A stretch of DNA of 64,000 bases, taken from assembly GCA_914767715.1 (NCBI GenBank), contig OU612071.1, positions 19,960,948 through 20,024,947 on the forward strand, read 5' to 3'. The DNA comes from Membranipora membranacea (taxonomy: Eukaryota; Bryozoa; Gymnolaemata; Cheilostomatida; Membraniporidae). The first letter of the stretch is position 1. Each line of letters begins with the position of its first letter. Below are positions 62,352-64,000 of the stretch, one piece after another. A program made the translations under genes and the position numbers. Below the pieces are notes generated by a model that saw only the letters and a program-made list of their open reading frames with translations, searched no databases and was not told where the DNA came from.

Positions 62352-63677
62352 AGGGTGCAGTTGCCAATCTGAGTCCATTTCTTTGTCTAGCCTTGTTATT
62401 TATTTGAGTAATAGGCCTATTTGCAGTCTGGATTCTATTTCTTCGCTGTCTTTTGACGCTTCTGTTTCTATTCCTCCTGCCAACATTGTTTTGCCTTTGC
62501 TGGTTATTTCTTCTGTTGCCACCCCTGACAGCGCCGTTGATCTTTCTTCTACAGCATTGAAGACCCAGACCACATACTATCTCACTATACTCACAGATAA
62601 GAGGGGTTGTTAGCTGAACGGTTGACGACCCATCAACAACTGGACATATCTGCAACATACAAAAAAATCTTTTATATTGCTTGGTCATATTTGAGAAATG
62701 GCTATTTTATATTAAGAAAATGGATTTAATTGTGAATGTAAATATTGTGCGTTTGTGCATTCATGAAGGAACACTGATTTGCCTCACTTTTTTTCCAATT
62801 AGGAAGGAAGTTCACCCTTGAATTATATACTTAAAGAGTATAACAACGTCGACCAGTGGTGAGCATACTTACTGGAATTAAACAGCTTCTTGATTTCTCA
62901 GCTTCTCCCAATCCACCATTGATGCAGTTAAGTCCCGAATTTGATGGAGGGGGATCGTTGCAAACTTTCACAGCTCTCTGAATTGCCTGTATTCCAGGTG
63001 TTTGACAAGTAACAGAACAAGATCCCCAGTTTGACCACGGTCCATAGCCCCCATTCTGGGCTGACACAGGAGGCCGAGTAGAGGGCAGTGGTGCTTGGTT
63101 TGGGCAAGCCTAAAAGATTATGAAAAAAAACCCAGTAAAAACTGTTCTGAAGGAGGAATACCCATTATTGTGCCCTTTGATTATGGAGATATCAATACCT
63201 TGTGTAGTGTAGTCCGAGATATAAGAACCAAGGTCAGGGAGCTTTAGACAGTGACTACCTGCAGGATAGAGGAAGGGGGACTTCTGGGATGCGCAGGGGA
63301 GATGCGCAAGAGCCACGAGGGTGACAAGGAACCACGGCGAGACTAAGCTGAGCTAGACATACTAGAGAGGGCCAAAAGGCTACAGAACTGGTGAGTACCA
63401 TACACTATACCTTGTAAGCGCTTAATTTGCTATCAGCTGGATTTCCCAGCTAGAGAATAATTGTTGCAATAAATCTGATTCATTTGCAAATCAAACTTTA
63501 CATTCTAACTCAGCAACTCACCGGTAAATTGCATGGTACACTTGTAGTTGAAAGTGTTCCACCACATATTTTTTTAATTATCCGAGAACCTGGACCGCAA
63601 GTTACTGTACATCTCCCTGAGGTTTCCCTGCAGCGGCCACCACCAGTTCCTGATGATCTTTGTGTACCAACACAAGC
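62350..63677 (-). CDS. Ten-TSP1-repeat protein, copy C, 3' exons only
   Basis: Three exons are inside the window, 63522-63677, 62873-63109 and 62350-62649, matching exons 14, 15 and 16 of copies A and B. They encode the degenerate TSP1 repeat, the last TSP1 repeat ([16 protein letters not shown]) and the basic tail. All are open, with single-residue changes such as Lys for Arg in AVKVCND. The intron beyond 63677 continues past the right edge, so the rest of this copy lies outside. Whether it is complete, and whether more copies follow, cannot be seen here. Confidence 0.82.
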
Positions 63678-64000
63678 CTGTTTTTAAAAAGGTTTAAGGC
63701 ATTAGTTATCTGATGCTTCCAAAACATAACTGTTCGACTTAGCCAATTGACTCGCCAGGCTTAAGTGAATAGCCTCCATCGAGAGCCTTCACTTCAAAAT
63801 AATTCACATTTGACGGTAAAAGAGAAAACTCATAAGGTTCGACAATGCCTTCATCAAACAAACTGATGATTATATAAAAAGTCATGCCACTGTCAACTAA
63901 AAGCAGCTCTTGCCTGAGACTGACATCATATATGAAATACTTTGCAGGATATGTGTGCAAGTCACTGTTCTTTTTCATATTCACAAGTGAATTCATTGTC

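Noticed and set aside
63739-63996. Minus-strand open frame at the right edge
   Set aside because: It lies in the intron between TSP1 exons 13 and 14; the matching stretches in copies A and B carry indels, so it is probably chance.

Overview
This is eukaryotic DNA from an animal. The genes are split by short-to-medium introns with GT/AG borders, the background is AT-rich, and the families are animal-specific: thrombospondin type 1 (TSP1) repeats, a collagen-pentraxin protein, class A GPCRs and a single-pass receptor. LINE, MITE and SINE-like insertions are frequent. Compact genes and many extracellular-matrix proteins would suit a sponge or another early-branching marine invertebrate, but nothing here fixes the species. 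All exon models were built by hand from splice sites, intron phase and reading frame.

Layout. 1-4605 (+): 3' end of a GPCPD1-like glycerophosphodiesterase gene, with a decayed LINE in one intron and a hAT-like remnant in another. 7149-10236 (+): a leucine-rich-repeat gene whose repeats lie on 69-nt phase 2-2 exons, one of them decayed; the protein ends in a possible CaaX box. 11482-15769 (+): a secreted protein with coiled coil, short collagen stretch and pentraxin-like domain. 18113-25102 (-): a seven-exon single-pass receptor of unrecognised ectodomain, with fold-back elements in its introns. 26466-27536 (+): a GPCR gene with a probable 51-nt intron. 33963-35868 (+): its paralogue, now a pseudogene. 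It carries a 486-bp MITE at a TTAA site, a 288-bp insertion with an 8-bp target duplication, an in-frame stop and a frameshift. Its second extracellular loop holds a 13-triplet Gly-Gly-Pro array. 36-39.7 kb: repeats.

39742-64000 (-): a tandem array of one large gene, with two complete copies (39742-47568 and 51800-59663) and the 3' end of a third (62350 to the right edge). Each full copy has 16 exons encoding about 880 residues: signal peptide, a Cys-containing N-terminal region, ten TSP1 repeats one per exon, and an Arg/Asn-rich basic tail. Copies look near-identical, including introns and an intronic MITE, so duplication is recent. The two full copies differ clearly in exon 4.

Several genes encode secreted or surface proteins (the TSP1 proteins, the collagen-pentraxin protein, the receptor and the GPCRs), but no shared pathway can be shown from sequence alone. 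Spaces between genes are mostly repeats and AT-rich DNA.
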